In this document: positions 8,940 to 19,255 of the stretch, in pieces | Numbering within the stretch: the first letter of the stretch is position 1 | Layout: every line of letters begins with the position of its first letter | Assembly (NCBI RefSeq): GCF_011493005.1 | Contig: NZ_CP049156.1 | Span: forward strand, 248,001 to 312,000 | Source: Caballeronia sp. SBC1 | GTDB taxonomy: Bacteria; Pseudomonadota; Gammaproteobacteria; Burkholderiales; Burkholderiaceae | Length of the DNA stretch: 64,000 bases | Direction of reading: 5' to 3' | Position numbers and translations under genes: made by a program | The notes under the pieces: generated by a model | Seen by the model: only the letters and a program-made list of their open reading frames with translations | What the model was told of the DNA's origin: nothing | Databases searched by the model: none

Positions 8940-10151
8940 ATGCGCTTTTCCCCTTCAAGCTTGTCCTTCGTCGCTCCTTCTGCCATTCACCGCGCTGTCA
9001 CTGCCGCCATCGTTTTGCCCGCGACGCTTGTCGCGGCGACTGCGTTTGCGCAAGTGCCGCCGCCCGATGTCACGGCGCGTTCCTGGGTTCTCGTCGATGC
9101 CACCAGCAATCAGGTGCTTGCTTCCGGTAACCCGGACGAGCGCTCGGAGCCGGCGTCGCTGACCAAGCTCATGACCGCTTATCTCGTCTTCGACGCGCTC
9201 AAGTCGAAGAAGATCAACATGGACCAGACGGTCATGCCGAGCGAAGCCGTGCGCCGCGTGGGCACGGACGAGTCGCGCATGTTTATCGAGGCGAACAAGC
9301 CGGTGACCGTGCACGATCTCGTGTACGGCATGATCATCCAGTCGGGCAATGATGCGGCTATCGCGCTGGCTGAACTGGTGGGCGGCAGCGAGTCGAACTT
9401 CGTCGCGCTGATGAACGCGGCGGCGAAACAGATCGGTATGAAGAATACCCATTTCGCCGATGTGAACGGCATGCCCGACCCGCAGCACTACACCACGGCG
9501 GGCGATCTGGCCGTGTTGTCCACGCGCCTGATCCGCGATTTTCCCGAGTACTACAGCATTTTCTCGGTGAAGGATTTCACCTACAACAAGATCAAGCAGC
9601 CGAACCGCAACCGCTTGCTGTGGATCGATTCCACCGTTGACGGCTTGAAGACCGGTCACACCAAGGCTGCCGGTTATTGCCTGATCGCCTCGGCGAAACG
9701 TCCGCTGGATGGTGTACCCGACGCCAACCGCCGCCTGGTCGCCGTCATGATGGGCGAGCCGAAAGAGCACAACCGGGTGCAGGACAGCCTGAAAATGCTG
9801 AACTACGGCTATACGGCCTATGACGCATTGCGCCTGTACAAGGCGGGTCAGGTGATCGAGTCGCCGCGTGTTTACAAGGGCACCGAAAACCTGGTGCAGG
9901 CGGGCGTGGAGTCGGATCAGTACATCACCGTGCCGAAGGGCATGGGCGACAAGGTGAAGCCGACGGTTACGCACAACGACACCATCGTCGCGCCGATCAA
10001 GAAGGGCCAGCAGATCGGCACGGTGAAGATGATGGCGGACGGCAAGGAAGTTGCGCAGTTTCCGCTGGTCGCGCTGCAGGACGTGCCGCAAGCCGGTTTT
10101 GTCGGCCGGACGTGGGACTCGCTGCTGATGATGTGGCAAAAGAAGAAGTAA
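8940..10151 (+). CDS. dacC: D-alanyl-D-alanine carboxypeptidase (PBP5/6 type)
   Basis: The enzyme trims the terminal D-Ala from peptidoglycan pentapeptides in the periplasm. This 403-aa protein has a Sec signal peptide ending near AFA-Q38. The penicillin-binding motifs are S73LTK, S135GN and K237TG. After the catalytic domain comes the PBP5-type beta-rich C-terminal domain, and the protein ends in a short amphipathic stretch (WDSLLMMWQKKK) that should anchor it to the outer face of the inner membrane. The symbol dacC rather than dacA is by convention in this genus. Confidence 0.93.
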   Translation: MRFSPSSLSFVAPSAIHRAVTAAIVLPATLVAATAFAQVPPPDVTARSWVLVDATSNQVLASGNPDERSEPASLTKLMTAYLVFDALKSKKINMDQTVMPSEAVRRVGTDESRMFIEANKPVTVHDLVYGMIIQSGNDAAIALAELVGGSESNFVALMNAAAKQIGMKNTHFADVNGMPDPQHYTTAGDLAVLSTRLIRDFPEYYSIFSVKDFTYNKIKQPNRNRLLWIDSTVDGLKTGHTKAAGYCLIASAKRPLDGVPDANRRLVAVMMGEPKEHNRVQDSLKMLNYGYTAYDALRLYKAGQVIESPRVYKGTENLVQAGVESDQYITVPKGMGDKVKPTVTHNDTIVAPIKKGQQIGTVKMMADGKEVAQFPLVALQDVPQAGFVGRTWDSLLMMWQKKK

Positions 10152-10224
10152 GCTGAAGAAGTAGGCAGTCAGGCAGGGCGGTGGTTGGATTTATGTGATC
10201 CGGCTCCATCTACGCCTGCTGTAA

Positions 10225-10247
10225 GACGCCCGGGTGGACCGGGCGTC
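10225..10247 (+). terminator. Hairpin between dacC and the DUF493 gene
   Basis: A 9-bp perfect stem (GACGCCCGG / CCGGGCGTC) with a GTGGA loop. No T-tract follows, so it may be a processing or stability hairpin rather than an intrinsic terminator. Confidence 0.45.
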
Positions 10248-10265
10248 CTGTGATGGAGAAACACC

Positions 10266-10538
10266 ATGAGTTCACCCGATATCGACGCCCTGTTCGATTT
10301 TCCCTGCGATTTTCCGATCAAGGTGATGGGCGCGACACATCCGGAATTCCGAGATGCCGTCGTGACTGTGATCCGCGAATTCGATGACCAGTTCGACATT
10401 GAGCGCATTGAAACGCGCCCGTCCTCGGGCGGAAAATATACTGGCCTGACTATCACCGTGCGGGCGCAAAGCCGCGCACATCTCGACGATATCTATCGCG
10501 CGCTGACCGGTCACCCAATGGTCAAAGTGGTACTTTGA
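10266..10538 (+). CDS. DUF493 (YbeD-like) small protein
   Basis: This 90-aa cytosolic protein matches the DUF493/YbeD family: FPCDFPIKVMG at the start, then SSGGKYTGLTITVRAQS and a C-terminal LTGHPMVKVVL. Its fold is a small alpha/beta ACT-like domain; in E. coli ybeD lies between dacA and lipB, and the same dacC-DUF493-lipB order is kept here except for two inserted genes. A biochemical role is not established. The last 17 bp overlap the convergent LysR gene. Confidence 0.88.
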   Translation: MSSPDIDALFDFPCDFPIKVMGATHPEFRDAVVTVIREFDDQFDIERIETRPSSGGKYTGLTITVRAQSRAHLDDIYRALTGHPMVKVVL

Positions 10539-11502
10539 GCTTGAGTTGAGGCTCGGCCGCGAGTGGCTGCATAGGTGCATCGCAGGCAGCCGGCGTGCAC
10601 TCGTAGAGTTGCTTGAAGCGTGCGATTTCGTCGAAGAGCCAAGTGCGAAAGACCTGCACGCGTTGCGTTCCCAGCAACGCGGGCGGGCAGACGAAGTAGT
10701 AGTTCCACGGGCTCGGCCCGTCAATATTGAACAGCCGCACGAGCCGGCCCGCCACGATTTCATGCATGGCAAGCGACCGGCGCACGAGCGCAATTCCCTG
10801 GCCTTGAATGGCCGCCTGCAGCAAATTCGACGAATCCTCGTATAAAACCCCGCGCTTTGGCTCAGGACAGTCCACGAGCCCGGCTGCATCGAACCACGGT
10901 TTCCAGAGTTCGTCGTGCGAGCGCAGCAGAGGCGCGTCGGCCATGTCGGCGGGCGTGCGGGGCAGTTTGCCACCGCAAAAATTCGGCGAACACGCTGGGA
11001 AAAACACTTCATCGAGCAATTCTTCCGAGTGCAATCCGGCATATTTGCCCAGGCTGCTGAATCGGATGGCGACGTCCACGTCGTCGCGGGTGAAATCGGT
11101 AAGTGTGTTGGTTGAGAGCAGTTCCAGGTTGATTTCCGGATGCTCTTCGATAAACCCGCCGATCCGCGGCGTCACCCAGCGTGCCGAAAACGACGACAAC
11201 ATTGACACCACCAGCCGCCGGTCCCGTTCACCCGAGCGCAGGCGACGCGTGGCTTCAGCGAGGGCGGAAAGCGTGGCGCGAACCTCGGTGGCGTATTGGC
11301 GGCCGATGTCCGACAGGCGTACGCGTTTGCCGTCGCGAGCGAAGAGCGTGACGCCGAGATCCGCTTCGAGCGCACGGATCTGGTGGCTGACGGCGCCATG
11401 GGTGACGAAGAGTTCGTCGGCGGCGCGTGAAAAGCTTTCGTGACGCGCGGCGGCTTCGAAGGCGCGCAGCGCGTTGAGGGCGGGGAGTTGTCGGAGGTCC
11501 AC
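10522..11502 (-). CDS. LysR-family transcriptional regulator (GcvA-like)
   Basis: This 326-aa regulator has an N-terminal winged helix-turn-helix (residues about 6-65: LNALRAFEAAARHESFSRAADELFVTHGAVSHQI) and a type 2 periplasmic-binding-like effector domain. The sequence is of the GcvA/AmpR-like subgroup. It diverges from the DUF2917 gene; the 124-bp gap contains an interrupted palindrome (11527-11543), a likely binding site. It interrupts the usual DUF493-lipB neighbourhood together with DUF2917. The effector is unknown. Confidence 0.9.
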   Translation of the reverse strand: MDLRQLPALNALRAFEAAARHESFSRAADELFVTHGAVSHQIRALEADLGVTLFARDGKRVRLSDIGRQYATEVRATLSALAEATRRLRSGERDRRLVVSMLSSFSARWVTPRIGGFIEEHPEINLELLSTNTLTDFTRDDVDVAIRFSSLGKYAGLHSEELLDEVFFPACSPNFCGGKLPRTPADMADAPLLRSHDELWKPWFDAAGLVDCPEPKRGVLYEDSSNLLQAAIQGQGIALVRRSLAMHEIVAGRLVRLFNIDGPSPWNYYFVCPPALLGTQRVQVFRTWLFDEIARFKQLYECTPAACDAPMQPLAAEPQLKLKVPL

Positions 11503-11526
11503 GATCGTTCACTCTCGAATTGCATA

Positions 11527-11543
11527 TGTGAATTTATCTCACA
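11527..11543. promoter_or_regulatory. Interrupted palindrome in LysR/DUF2917 divergent region
   Basis: TGTGA-N7-TCACA, a 5-bp perfect inverted repeat 24 bp upstream of the LysR start. Dyads of this form in divergent LysR promoters commonly bind the regulator. The half-sites also resemble Crp boxes, but the spacing is 7 rather than 6. The assignment is inferred. Confidence 0.5.
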
Positions 11544-11626
11544 AACCGAAGAAAATTGCTCGTTTTGCTGAAAGGCAAGCTGAGCCTAAGCTTTAGCCAT
11601 CAAGACGATTTTTGGCGGAGGCTGTC

Positions 11627-11953
11627 ATGCGAGAAATATCCACAAGCATCACGTTTGAGATTGGTGACGGAGAGACTGTGCCAATGAAGATTGGCCGCAG
11701 TGTCAGGTTGGTCGTTCAAGGTGCGCCGGTGTGGGCCACGCGTAGTAACGATACGGAAGATTACTGGCTTGTGCCGGGTGAATGCCTGAAGCTGCGTGAG
11801 CGCGAACGGTTGTGGCTCAGCACGGAGAAGGGGCGCACCGCGCAGGTGGTTTTCACGTTGGCGCCGCGGGCCGATCAGCGGGCGATTGGATGGCTGACGC
11901 GCCGGTTCGAGAAGCTTGCGGGGCGGTTCAGGTCGGGGTGGAGGACGGTTTAA
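11627..11953 (+). CDS. DUF2917 protein
   Basis: This 108-aa protein has a DUF2917-type cupin-like beta region (GRSVRLVVQGAPVWATRSNDTEDYWLVPGE) and a basic C-terminus. ATG 11627 is preceded by GGCGGAGG (11615-11622); an in-frame TTG at 11612 is less likely. DUF2917 genes are common next to LysR genes in Burkholderiaceae, and the divergent arrangement suggests control by the neighbouring LysR protein. Function unknown. Confidence 0.8.
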   Translation: MREISTSITFEIGDGETVPMKIGRSVRLVVQGAPVWATRSNDTEDYWLVPGECLKLRERERLWLSTEKGRTAQVVFTLAPRADQRAIGWLTRRFEKLAGRFRSGWRTV

Positions 11954-12152
11954 GAGGGTTTTTCGTTCGCACTGGCGTTTATAGCGGTTTAGTTCGCACA
12001 GGCGGTCTGGGATTGGGCAGGCGGCTGGGTACGGGGTTTAGCGGTCGGAATTGATGCGGGTCGCTGGCTCCCCAGTCGCTAAGTCCCGAAACCATCCCCT
12101 CAAAAACCGTCCACCGGCGCGAGCTGCCGAACTTCGGTAAACTATCGGGACT

Positions 12153-12902
12153 ATGTCCGCCCAGCCGGTAATAACTCTCCATTCAGCATCAATAGATCAC
12201 TCCGTTCCTAGCGTTTTGGCCCCCTCGGTCATTTTCCGCTGGCGCGGCCTCGAGCCCTACACACAAAGTTTCGACGCCATGCGCGCTTTCACGGACACGC
12301 GCACGCCCGAAACGGTTGACGAAATCTGGCTCGTCGAGCATCCGCCCGTTTTCACGTTAGGACTGGCCGGCGATCCCGCGCATCTGCTTAATCCCGATAG
12401 CGATATCCCGCTTGTGAAAGTCGATCGCGGCGGTCAGATCACGTATCACGGGCCGGGACAAGTCGTCGCGTACCTGCTGCTTGACCTGCGCCGCCGCAAG
12501 CTCATGGTCCGCGAACTGGTACAGCGGATTGAGGCCGGCGTGATCGAAACGCTTGCATCGTATAATCTCGCAACGGAGCGCAAGGAGCGCGCGCCGGGCA
12601 TCTACGTCGCGCCAACGCCGTCGCAGCTCGCCCACGCGGGCGCGAAGATCGCGGCACTCGGGCTGAAAATTCGCAACGGCTGCAGTTATCACGGTGTGAG
12701 CCTCAACGTGAAGATGGACCTGCAACCGTTCCTCGCGATCAACCCGTGTGGCTACGCCGGACTCGAAACCGTCGACATGGCAACACTCGGCGTGAGGGCA
12801 GAATGGAACGACGTGGCTCAAATGCTGGCTGAAAACCTCACTCACCATATCGGCGGCCATCGCGCGACCGCCGCCCAACCGCAGAACGGCGTGGCCGTCT
12901 GA
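12153..12902 (+). CDS. lipB: Octanoyl-[acyl-carrier protein]:protein transferase
   Basis: LipB moves the octanoyl group from acyl carrier protein to lipoyl domains such as those of pyruvate dehydrogenase. This 249-aa protein shows the family signature [12 protein letters not shown] (about 92-103), the catalytic Lys in [10 protein letters not shown] and the acyl-accepting Cys in [10 protein letters not shown]. The first ~30 residues form an extra N-terminal extension. lipA follows after 13 bp, so the two form an operon completing lipoate synthesis. Confidence 0.95.
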   Translation: MSAQPVITLHSASIDHSVPSVLAPSVIFRWRGLEPYTQSFDAMRAFTDTRTPETVDEIWLVEHPPVFTLGLAGDPAHLLNPDSDIPLVKVDRGGQITYHGPGQVVAYLLLDLRRRKLMVRELVQRIEAGVIETLASYNLATERKERAPGIYVAPTPSQLAHAGAKIAALGLKIRNGCSYHGVSLNVKMDLQPFLAINPCGYAGLETVDMATLGVRAEWNDVAQMLAENLTHHIGGHRATAAQPQNGVAV

Positions 12903-12915
12903 ATGGACCGACCGA

Positions 12916-13926
12916 ATGACTGACGTAACCGGAAATCTGGCTGGCAGCACCGCTTCATCAACCGCCGCTGCTGCGCCCTACGACGCCACCGCCAAACAGA
13001 AAGCGCAAGCAAAGACTGCACGCATCCCGATCAAGATCATCCCGATCGAAAAGCTGAAAAAGCCGGAATGGATTCGCGTGAAGGCTGCAACGGGCAGTTC
13101 CCGATTCACCGAGATCAAGCAAATCCTGCGCGAACACAACCTTCATACGGTCTGTGAAGAGGCGAGCTGCCCGAATATTGGCGAATGTTTCGGCAAGGGC
13201 ACCGCGACCTTCATGATCATGGGCGACAAATGTACGCGTCGTTGCCCGTTCTGCGACGTGGGCCACGGCCGCCCCGATCCGCTCGATGCGGACGAACCGC
13301 TGAACCTTGCACGCACGATCGGTGCGTTGAAGTTGAAATATGTGGTGATCACGAGCGTGGATCGCGATGACCTGCGTGACGGCGGCGCGGCGCATTTCGT
13401 GGAATGTATCCGTCAGGTGCGTGAGCATTCGCCCATGACGCGCATCGAAATTTTGACGCCGGATTTCCGTGGCCGTCTGGATCGCGCAATCGGGATTTTG
13501 ACCGCCGCGCCGCCAGACGTGATGAACCACAATCTCGAAACGGTGCCGCGTCTGTACAAGGAAGCGCGTCCGGGTTCGGATTACGCGCATTCACTCAAGT
13601 TGCTGAAGGACTTCAAGGCGCTGCATCCGGAAGTCTCGACCAAGTCCGGCCTCATGGTCGGCCTGGGCGAAACGGAAGAAGAAATTCTTCAAGTCATGCG
13701 CGACCTGCGTGCACATGACGTCGACATGCTGACGATCGGCCAGTATCTGCAGCCGTCCGAGCATCATCTTCCGGTGCGTTCGTACGTTCACCCGGATACT
13801 TTCAAGATGTACGAGGAAGAAGCGTACAAGATGGGCTTCACTCACGCGGCCGTTGGCGCGATGGTGCGTTCGAGCTATCACGCGGATCAGCAGGCTCACG
13901 ACGCGGGCCTGGTTGGCGCGATCTAA
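12916..13926 (+). CDS. lipA: Lipoyl synthase
   Basis: LipA is a radical SAM enzyme that inserts two sulfurs into protein-bound octanoate. This 336-aa protein has the auxiliary 4Fe-4S Cys set ([12 protein letters not shown]), the radical SAM motif CTRRCPFC and the C-terminal RSSYHA motif whose Ser ligates the auxiliary cluster. The first ~45 residues are an Ala/Thr-rich extension common in this genus. An intrinsic terminator follows at 13949. Confidence 0.97.
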   Translation: MTDVTGNLAGSTASSTAAAAPYDATAKQKAQAKTARIPIKIIPIEKLKKPEWIRVKAATGSSRFTEIKQILREHNLHTVCEEASCPNIGECFGKGTATFMIMGDKCTRRCPFCDVGHGRPDPLDADEPLNLARTIGALKLKYVVITSVDRDDLRDGGAAHFVECIRQVREHSPMTRIEILTPDFRGRLDRAIGILTAAPPDVMNHNLETVPRLYKEARPGSDYAHSLKLLKDFKALHPEVSTKSGLMVGLGETEEEILQVMRDLRAHDVDMLTIGQYLQPSEHHLPVRSYVHPDTFKMYEEEAYKMGFTHAAVGAMVRSSYHADQQAHDAGLVGAI

Positions 13927-13948
13927 GTCTTCTGGCTTGGCTGGTACG

Positions 13949-13973
13949 AAAACCCACGGAAACGTGGGTTTTT
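13949..13973 (+). terminator. Rho-independent terminator after lipA
   Basis: AAAACCCACG - GAAA tetraloop - CGTGGGTTTTT: a perfect 6-bp GC-rich stem extended by A-T pairs and followed by T's, 22 bp after the lipA stop. Confidence 0.9.
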
Positions 13974-14088
13974 GCGTTTTGAGACCTCTCCGATTGCCCG
14001 GAACGCGCGACTCTGCCAGAAGCGGTTTCGATGTGCCCAAAACCTCGGGAAAGCCCGTAGACAAAGCTTCTAAGGGATAACCCGAGTG

Positions 14089-14108
14089 CCGTCCGGATGG
14101 TCGGACGG
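14089..14108. promoter_or_regulatory. Inverted repeat upstream of the dctA sigma-54 promoter
   Basis: CCGTCCG-N6-CGGACGG lies about 90 bp upstream of the -24 element at 14199, the usual place for activator sites. It is a candidate DctD binding site. A second small dyad (CGCG-N5/6-CGCG) lies near 14131-14145. Assignment to DctD is an inference from the neighbouring dctBD genes. Confidence 0.5.
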
Positions 14109-14198
14109 TCCAATTCCCGAATTCCGGAAACGCGGATTTTCGCGGCTTCTTGCCTGCAAAAAACCCTTAAAAATCAACGCTCAACGCGAGTCAAAAAC

Positions 14199-14214
14199 TG
14201 GCATCGACCTTGCA
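14199..14214 (+). promoter_or_regulatory. Sigma-54 (-24/-12) promoter of dctA
   Basis: TGGCAT-N5-TTGCA matches the sigma-54 consensus TGGCAC-N5-TTGCA with correct spacing. It is upstream of dctA on the same strand, and dctD in the same cluster encodes a sigma-54 activator. Confidence 0.85.
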
Positions 14215-14264
14215 ATATGAAGGGCTGGCCAGACAGGCCACAAAAAAGACAGGGAGACGATTCA

Positions 14265-14345
14265 ATGCAACCCATCCCATCCAGCTTCGCCTGATTTTGC
14301 CGACGCCAGACGCGCATCGCCGCAGCCTAGCGCCGGCGCGTTTTT
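14265..14345 (+). promoter_or_regulatory. Possible leader peptide and hairpin upstream of dctA
   Basis: Between the sigma-54 promoter and dctA lies a 9-codon open frame, MQPIPSSFA (14265-14294), preceded by AGGGAGA. It is followed by a stem with a 5-bp clamp (CGCGC at 14311, GCGCG ending 14340) running directly into TTTTTG. This resembles an attenuator arrangement, though the internal pairing of the stem is weak. Speculative. Confidence 0.35.
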
Positions 14346-14372
14346 GTCTCACCCCTTTGCCATTCGCCGACC

Positions 14373-15680
14373 ATGCCCGCAACCACCGTGACCACCGTGA
14401 AGAAACCCTTTTATAAAGTCCTCTATGTGCAGGTGCTGTTGGCGATTGCCATCGGCATCGCGCTCGGGCACTTCTATCCCGCGCTCGCCACCGAGATGAA
14501 ACCGCTCGGCGATGGGTTCATCAAGCTCATCAAGATGGTGATCGGCCCAATCATCTTCTGTACGGTCGTCACCGGCATTGCCGGCATGGAAGATATGAAG
14601 AAGGTTGGCCGCGTGGGCGGCAAGGCGCTGCTCTACTTCGAAATCGTCTCCACTTTCGCGCTCGTGCTCGGCCTCGCTGCTACGCACATCTTGAAACCGG
14701 GCGTGGGCTTCAACATCGATCCGGCTACGCTCGACGCCAAGGCAGTCGCCTCGTACGCCGCCAAGGCGCACGGCCAGACGACCACCGATTTCCTGATGCA
14801 TATCATTCCGGACACGATCTCGTCGGCGTTCGCACAAGGCGAAATCCTGCAGATCCTGCTGGTCGCGCTGCTGTTCGGCGCGGTGCTGGCGACCGCGGGT
14901 GAGAAAGGCCGCGTGGTGACGGGCTTTATCGAAAGCTTGTCGCATATCCTGTTCGGTATCGTGCGCATCATCACGAAGCTGGCCCCGATCGGCGCGTTCG
15001 GCGCAATGGCGTTCACCATCGGCAAGTACGGCATCGGCTCGCTGGTGCCCATGCTCAAGCTGATCGGTACGTTCTATCTGACGTCGGTCGTGTTCGTGGT
15101 CGTCGTGCTCGGCGCGATTGCACGGCTGGTGGGCTTCAACATCTTCCGGTTCGTCGCGTACATCAAGGAAGAAATGCTGATCGTGCTGGGCACGAGTTCG
15201 TCAGAAGCTGCGTTGCCGCAACTGATGCTCAAGCTCGAAAAGCTCGGCTGCTCGCGCTCGGTGGTGGGCCTCGTGGTACCGACCGGTTATTCGTTCAACC
15301 TCGACGGCACCAACATCTACATGACGATGGCCGTGCTGTTCATCGCCCAAGCGACGAACACCGACCTCACGTGGACGCAGCAACTGACGCTGCTCGCCGT
15401 GACCATGCTGACGTCGAAGGGCGCAAGCGGCGTGACCGGCGCAGGGTTCATCACGTTGGCCGCAACGCTCGCTGTGGTGCCGACCATTCCGCTGTCGGGC
15501 ATGGTGCTGATCCTTGGTATCGACCGCTTCATGAGCGAGTGCCGCGCGCTGACGAACATCGTGGGTAACGGCGTGGCGACGGTCGTTGTATCGGCGTGGG
15601 AAAAGGAACTGGACCGCAACAAGCTGCGCGATCAGCTCAAGCACGGCGCGGTGGATACCGAAGCCGAAACCGTGTCCTGA
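14373..15680 (+). CDS. dctA: C4-dicarboxylate/cation symporter DctA
   Basis: DctA imports succinate, fumarate and malate with protons or sodium. This 435-aa protein of the DAACS/GltP family has about eight transmembrane helices and two re-entrant loops. Family blocks seen are [24 protein letters not shown], the Ser-rich loop [25 protein letters not shown] and the helix 8 region [18 protein letters not shown], which holds substrate-binding Asp, Arg and Asn. It lies under a sigma-54 promoter and is followed by its two-component regulators. Confidence 0.96.
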   Translation: MPATTVTTVKKPFYKVLYVQVLLAIAIGIALGHFYPALATEMKPLGDGFIKLIKMVIGPIIFCTVVTGIAGMEDMKKVGRVGGKALLYFEIVSTFALVLGLAATHILKPGVGFNIDPATLDAKAVASYAAKAHGQTTTDFLMHIIPDTISSAFAQGEILQILLVALLFGAVLATAGEKGRVVTGFIESLSHILFGIVRIITKLAPIGAFGAMAFTIGKYGIGSLVPMLKLIGTFYLTSVVFVVVVLGAIARLVGFNIFRFVAYIKEEMLIVLGTSSSEAALPQLMLKLEKLGCSRSVVGLVVPTGYSFNLDGTNIYMTMAVLFIAQATNTDLTWTQQLTLLAVTMLTSKGASGVTGAGFITLAATLAVVPTIPLSGMVLILGIDRFMSECRALTNIVGNGVATVVVSAWEKELDRNKLRDQLKHGAVDTEAETVS

Positions 15681-15755
15681 TTGGGCGAAGCAGCGGCTCA
15701 TGCAAGCGCGCTGCTTTCCCGGCATTCGATATTCACGCGAAAGGGATCAACAGCA

Positions 15756-17789
15756 ATGAAAGCGGCGAAGCATTCGGTGGCGGATGCTTCGCCGCATCCG
15801 TTTACGAAGAGTGCGGCGGAGGCGGCGGCGAGAGCGTCGGAGAAGGCGTCCACGGAAGCCGCGTTCGAAGCGGCGCGTGCCACAATTGGGGCTCCCTATC
15901 GTCTGGAACCCCTTCACGTGACGCGGCGTTTGGTCGTTTTCCTGCTTCTTCTCGCGGCGCTCGCCGGCGTGTGCGCGCTGACGTGGAGCATCGCGTGGCA
16001 ACGCGGGCTCGACGCGTTGCGTCAAAACGCGGCGGCGCGCGTCGACCGCACGACGGCCGAGCTGAAAAGCACGCTCGACCGTTACGAATATCTGCCTTAT
16101 CTGCTTTCGCGCCATCCGTTCGTGCAGGAGGTTCTCGCCGATCCGAACCCGCAATTCGCCGCACGCGCGGACCGTTATCTCGCCGACCTGAACACGCGCG
16201 CGCGTGCCACGGCGACGTACATCATCCAGGCGAACGGGCGCTGCGTGGCGGCGAGCAACTGGAATGGCCCGGATAGTTTCGTGGGCGCGGAATACTTGTT
16301 CCGGCCGTATTTTGTCGATGCCGTCAAAGGCGGCACCGGCCGTTTTTTCGGGCTCGGCACCATCTCACGCGAGCCCGGTTATTTCATCTCGCAGCCGGTA
16401 TTCAAAGAAGGTACGCGGGACATTATCGGCGTGGCGGTGGTCAAGCTGAATCTGGAATGGCTGCAAGGCGCCGATGCCTCCGAGCCGCTGCTCGTCACCG
16501 ACGATCACGGCGTGATCTTCCTGTCCTCAGTGCCGGCGTGGAAATATCACACGCTGCGGCCGCTGCCGAAGGATATCGAGGCGTCGGTGTATTCCGCGCG
16601 GCAGTACGCGCAGCATCCGATCACCGCGCTGCCGATCACCATCGTGCGCACGCTCGAAGGCGGCGCGCAAATCGTGCGCGTGGGAGGCGGCCGCGACGCG
16701 CCGAGTTTTCTCGCCACGCAGCGCGCGCTCGGCGAGCCCGATTGGCATTTGATGACGATGGTGTCTCTTGATCCGGCGGTCGATGCCGCGTGGAGCGCGA
16801 CGATTGTGACGGCGCTGGTGTTCGTCTCGCTCTGTTTGTTCGCGTTCTACTGGCGCATGCGTCGTGTACGTGTGCGGGAAATGATTCGCAGCCGCGCGCT
16901 GTTGCAGACCGCCTATGCCGAGCTGAATGAGCGTGTGGCGGAGCGGACGGCGGATTTATCGGAAGCGAACGCGTTGCTGATCAAGGAGGTGAGCGAGCGC
17001 ACGCGGGCTGAACAGGACTTGCGGGCCGCACACGACGAGCTGATCCAGGCGAGCAAACTGGCCGCGCTGGGGCAGATGGCGGCGGGCATTACGCATGAGT
17101 TGAACCAGCCGCTTGCCGCGTTGCGCAGTTTCTCCGACAACACCCGCGTGCTGATCGAGCGCGGCGATCACGTGGCGGCGCACGAGAATCTCGAGGCGAT
17201 TGCCGCGTTGACGGAGCGCATGGGAAAGATCACGAATCAGTTGAAGTTGTTCGTCGCGAAGGCCCGTCCGAAAAACGCGCGCACCGATGTTGGCCGCGCG
17301 TTGCGTAACGTGCTCGCCATGCTGCAGCCGCGCATGAAGAACGTAGTGCTCGCCTTCGATGCCAACGAGCGCGCCGATTCCAGCCCGCCGCTGTATGTGC
17401 GCTGCGAGGATCTGCGGCTCGAGCAAATCCTGATCAACCTGATCGGCAACGCGCTGGATGCGGTCGCCGCGTGCGATGTTCCTCGTATCGAGATTGAGTT
17501 GGTGAGGCACGAAACAACCGTGAATATCGTGGTGCGGGACAACGGGCCGGGCATTCCACCCGATGTCCTGCCGCGTCTTTTCGAGCCGTTTTTCACGACG
17601 AAGGAAATGGGCCACGGATTGGGCTTGGGGTTGGCGATTTCATCGGCTATCGCGCGGGATTACGGCGGCACGTTGGTCGCGCGTAATCTGATCCCGCAGA
17701 TGGAAGTGGATGGGCCGGAGGGCGGCACGCAGGCTGACGCGGATCGCTCGCACGGGGCAGAATTCGTGATTACGCTGCATCGAGCGTGA
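15756..17789 (+). CDS. dctB: C4-dicarboxylate sensor histidine kinase DctB
   Basis: DctB senses C4-dicarboxylates in the periplasm and phosphorylates DctD. The 677-aa protein has a long Ala-rich cytoplasmic N-tail, a first membrane helix (about 63-83), a periplasmic double-Cache region, a second helix (about 345-370), a coiled coil and the kinase core. The phospho-acceptor His sits in GQMAAGITHELNQPLAALRSF; N-box NLIGNALDAV, G1 DNGPGIP and G2 GLGLGLAISS follow. ATG 15756 is chosen because AAAGGGA lies 10 bp upstream; a TTG in frame at 15681 touches the dctA stop and is less likely. Confidence 0.94.
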   Translation: MKAAKHSVADASPHPFTKSAAEAAARASEKASTEAAFEAARATIGAPYRLEPLHVTRRLVVFLLLLAALAGVCALTWSIAWQRGLDALRQNAAARVDRTTAELKSTLDRYEYLPYLLSRHPFVQEVLADPNPQFAARADRYLADLNTRARATATYIIQANGRCVAASNWNGPDSFVGAEYLFRPYFVDAVKGGTGRFFGLGTISREPGYFISQPVFKEGTRDIIGVAVVKLNLEWLQGADASEPLLVTDDHGVIFLSSVPAWKYHTLRPLPKDIEASVYSARQYAQHPITALPITIVRTLEGGAQIVRVGGGRDAPSFLATQRALGEPDWHLMTMVSLDPAVDAAWSATIVTALVFVSLCLFAFYWRMRRVRVREMIRSRALLQTAYAELNERVAERTADLSEANALLIKEVSERTRAEQDLRAAHDELIQASKLAALGQMAAGITHELNQPLAALRSFSDNTRVLIERGDHVAAHENLEAIAALTERMGKITNQLKLFVAKARPKNARTDVGRALRNVLAMLQPRMKNVVLAFDANERADSSPPLYVRCEDLRLEQILINLIGNALDAVAACDVPRIEIELVRHETTVNIVVRDNGPGIPPDVLPRLFEPFFTTKEMGHGLGLGLAISSAIARDYGGTLVARNLIPQMEVDGPEGGTQADADRSHGAEFVITLHRA

Positions 17790-17914
17790 CGAGAACGCGA
17801 CCTTAAAGCGATCGGCGCAGCGGCACGCTCCACATGCTGAGAAAATGCCGTAACGCCCGGCGTTTCGCGCCGAAAGCGGCAACACGAAGCAATACCCCGC
17901 AGGAGTAGAAACCC

Positions 17915-19255
17915 ATGACCGCAGGCCTTCAGGTGATCTTCATCGAAGACGATGAACTGGTACGCCGAGCAAGCGTGCAAAGCCTCCAGCTCGCCGGCTT
18001 TGATGTAACCGCGTTCGGCAGTGTGGAGGGGGCGTCACGCCTGATCGATGCCAGTTTCCCCGGCGTGATCGTGAGCGATATCCGTCTGCCGGGCGCGAGC
18101 GGCCTCGACCTTCTGGCTCAATGCCACGAACGGGCGCCCGAAGTACCGGTCATTCTCGTGACAGGCCACGGCGATATCTCGATGGCCGTCCAGGCCATGC
18201 GCGACGGCGCGTACGATTTTATCGAAAAACCATTCGCATCGGAGCGGTTGATAGAGGCAGTTCGCCGCGCGCTGGAGCGTCGCACGCTCGTGCTGGAAAA
18301 CCGCGCTCTGCGGCGTGAGCTTGCAGGACAGAGCAGCGTGGCGCCGAGAATCATCGGACGCAGCCCGGCGATTGAGCAGGTGCGCAAGCTGATTGCGAAC
18401 GTCGCGCCCACCGATGCCTCCGTGCTGATAAATGGGGATACCGGCGCCGGCAAGGAGCTGATCGCGCGGAGCTTGCATGACCTCTCGCCGCGTCGAGACA
18501 AACCCTTTATCGCGGTGAATTGCGGCGCATTGCCCGAGCAGATGTTCGAATCGGAAATGTTCGGCTATGAGGCCGGCGCGTTTACCGGTGCGCAGAAACG
18601 CCGTATCGGCAAGCTGGAACATGCATCAGGCGGCACGCTGTTCCTCGATGAAATCGAAAGCATGCCGCTCGCGTTGCAAGTGAAATTGCTGCGCGTGCTG
18701 CAGGACGGCGTGCTGGAGCGGCTGGGCTCGAATCAGCCGATTCGCGCGAACTGCCGGGTGATCGCGGCCGTGAAGGGCGACATGACGGAGCACGTCGCGG
18801 CAGGCACGTTCCGACGCGATTTGATGTACCGGCTGAATGTAGTGACGATCACGCTGCCGCCGCTCGCTGAGCGCCGTGAAGACGTAGTGCCGCTGTTCGA
18901 GCACTTTTTGCTCGATGCCGCTGTGCGTTACGAGCGCCCGGCGCCGTTGCTCAGCGACCGTCAGCGAGCTGAACTGATGCAGCGCGACTGGCCGGGCAAT
19001 GTGCGTGAACTGCGCAACGCGGCGGACCGGATGGTGCTGGGTATCATCGATGAAACCGGTGTCCCGCTCGATGCAGCCACGCAATCGCTCAAGGAGCGTA
19101 CGGAGCAGTTCGAGCGGGCGGTGATCGGGGAGGTGCTGGAGCAGTGCGGCGGTGTGGTGGCCGCAGCGGCCGACCGGTTGCAGCTCGGCAAGGCCACGCT
19201 CTACGAAAAAATCAAGCGCTATGGACTGGCGGCGAAGGGTGAGGTTGACCGGTAA
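17915..19255 (+). CDS. dctD: C4-dicarboxylate response regulator DctD (sigma-54 activator)
   Basis: This 446-aa NtrC-type activator has an N-terminal receiver domain with phospho-acceptor Asp55 (VSDIRLPG), Thr (VTGHG) and Lys (EKPF). The central AAA+ domain has Walker A GDTGAGKE (first Ser of the usual GESGTGKE replaced), the sigma-54 contact loop GAFTGA and Walker [11 protein letters not shown]; an arginine-finger region and a C-terminal Fis-type helix-turn-helix ([21 protein letters not shown]) follow. Separated from dctB by 125 bp. It should act on the sigma-54 promoter of dctA. Confidence 0.95.
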   Translation: MTAGLQVIFIEDDELVRRASVQSLQLAGFDVTAFGSVEGASRLIDASFPGVIVSDIRLPGASGLDLLAQCHERAPEVPVILVTGHGDISMAVQAMRDGAYDFIEKPFASERLIEAVRRALERRTLVLENRALRRELAGQSSVAPRIIGRSPAIEQVRKLIANVAPTDASVLINGDTGAGKELIARSLHDLSPRRDKPFIAVNCGALPEQMFESEMFGYEAGAFTGAQKRRIGKLEHASGGTLFLDEIESMPLALQVKLLRVLQDGVLERLGSNQPIRANCRVIAAVKGDMTEHVAAGTFRRDLMYRLNVVTITLPPLAERREDVVPLFEHFLLDAAVRYERPAPLLSDRQRAELMQRDWPGNVRELRNAADRMVLGIIDETGVPLDAATQSLKERTEQFERAVIGEVLEQCGGVVAAAADRLQLGKATLYEKIKRYGLAAKGEVDR

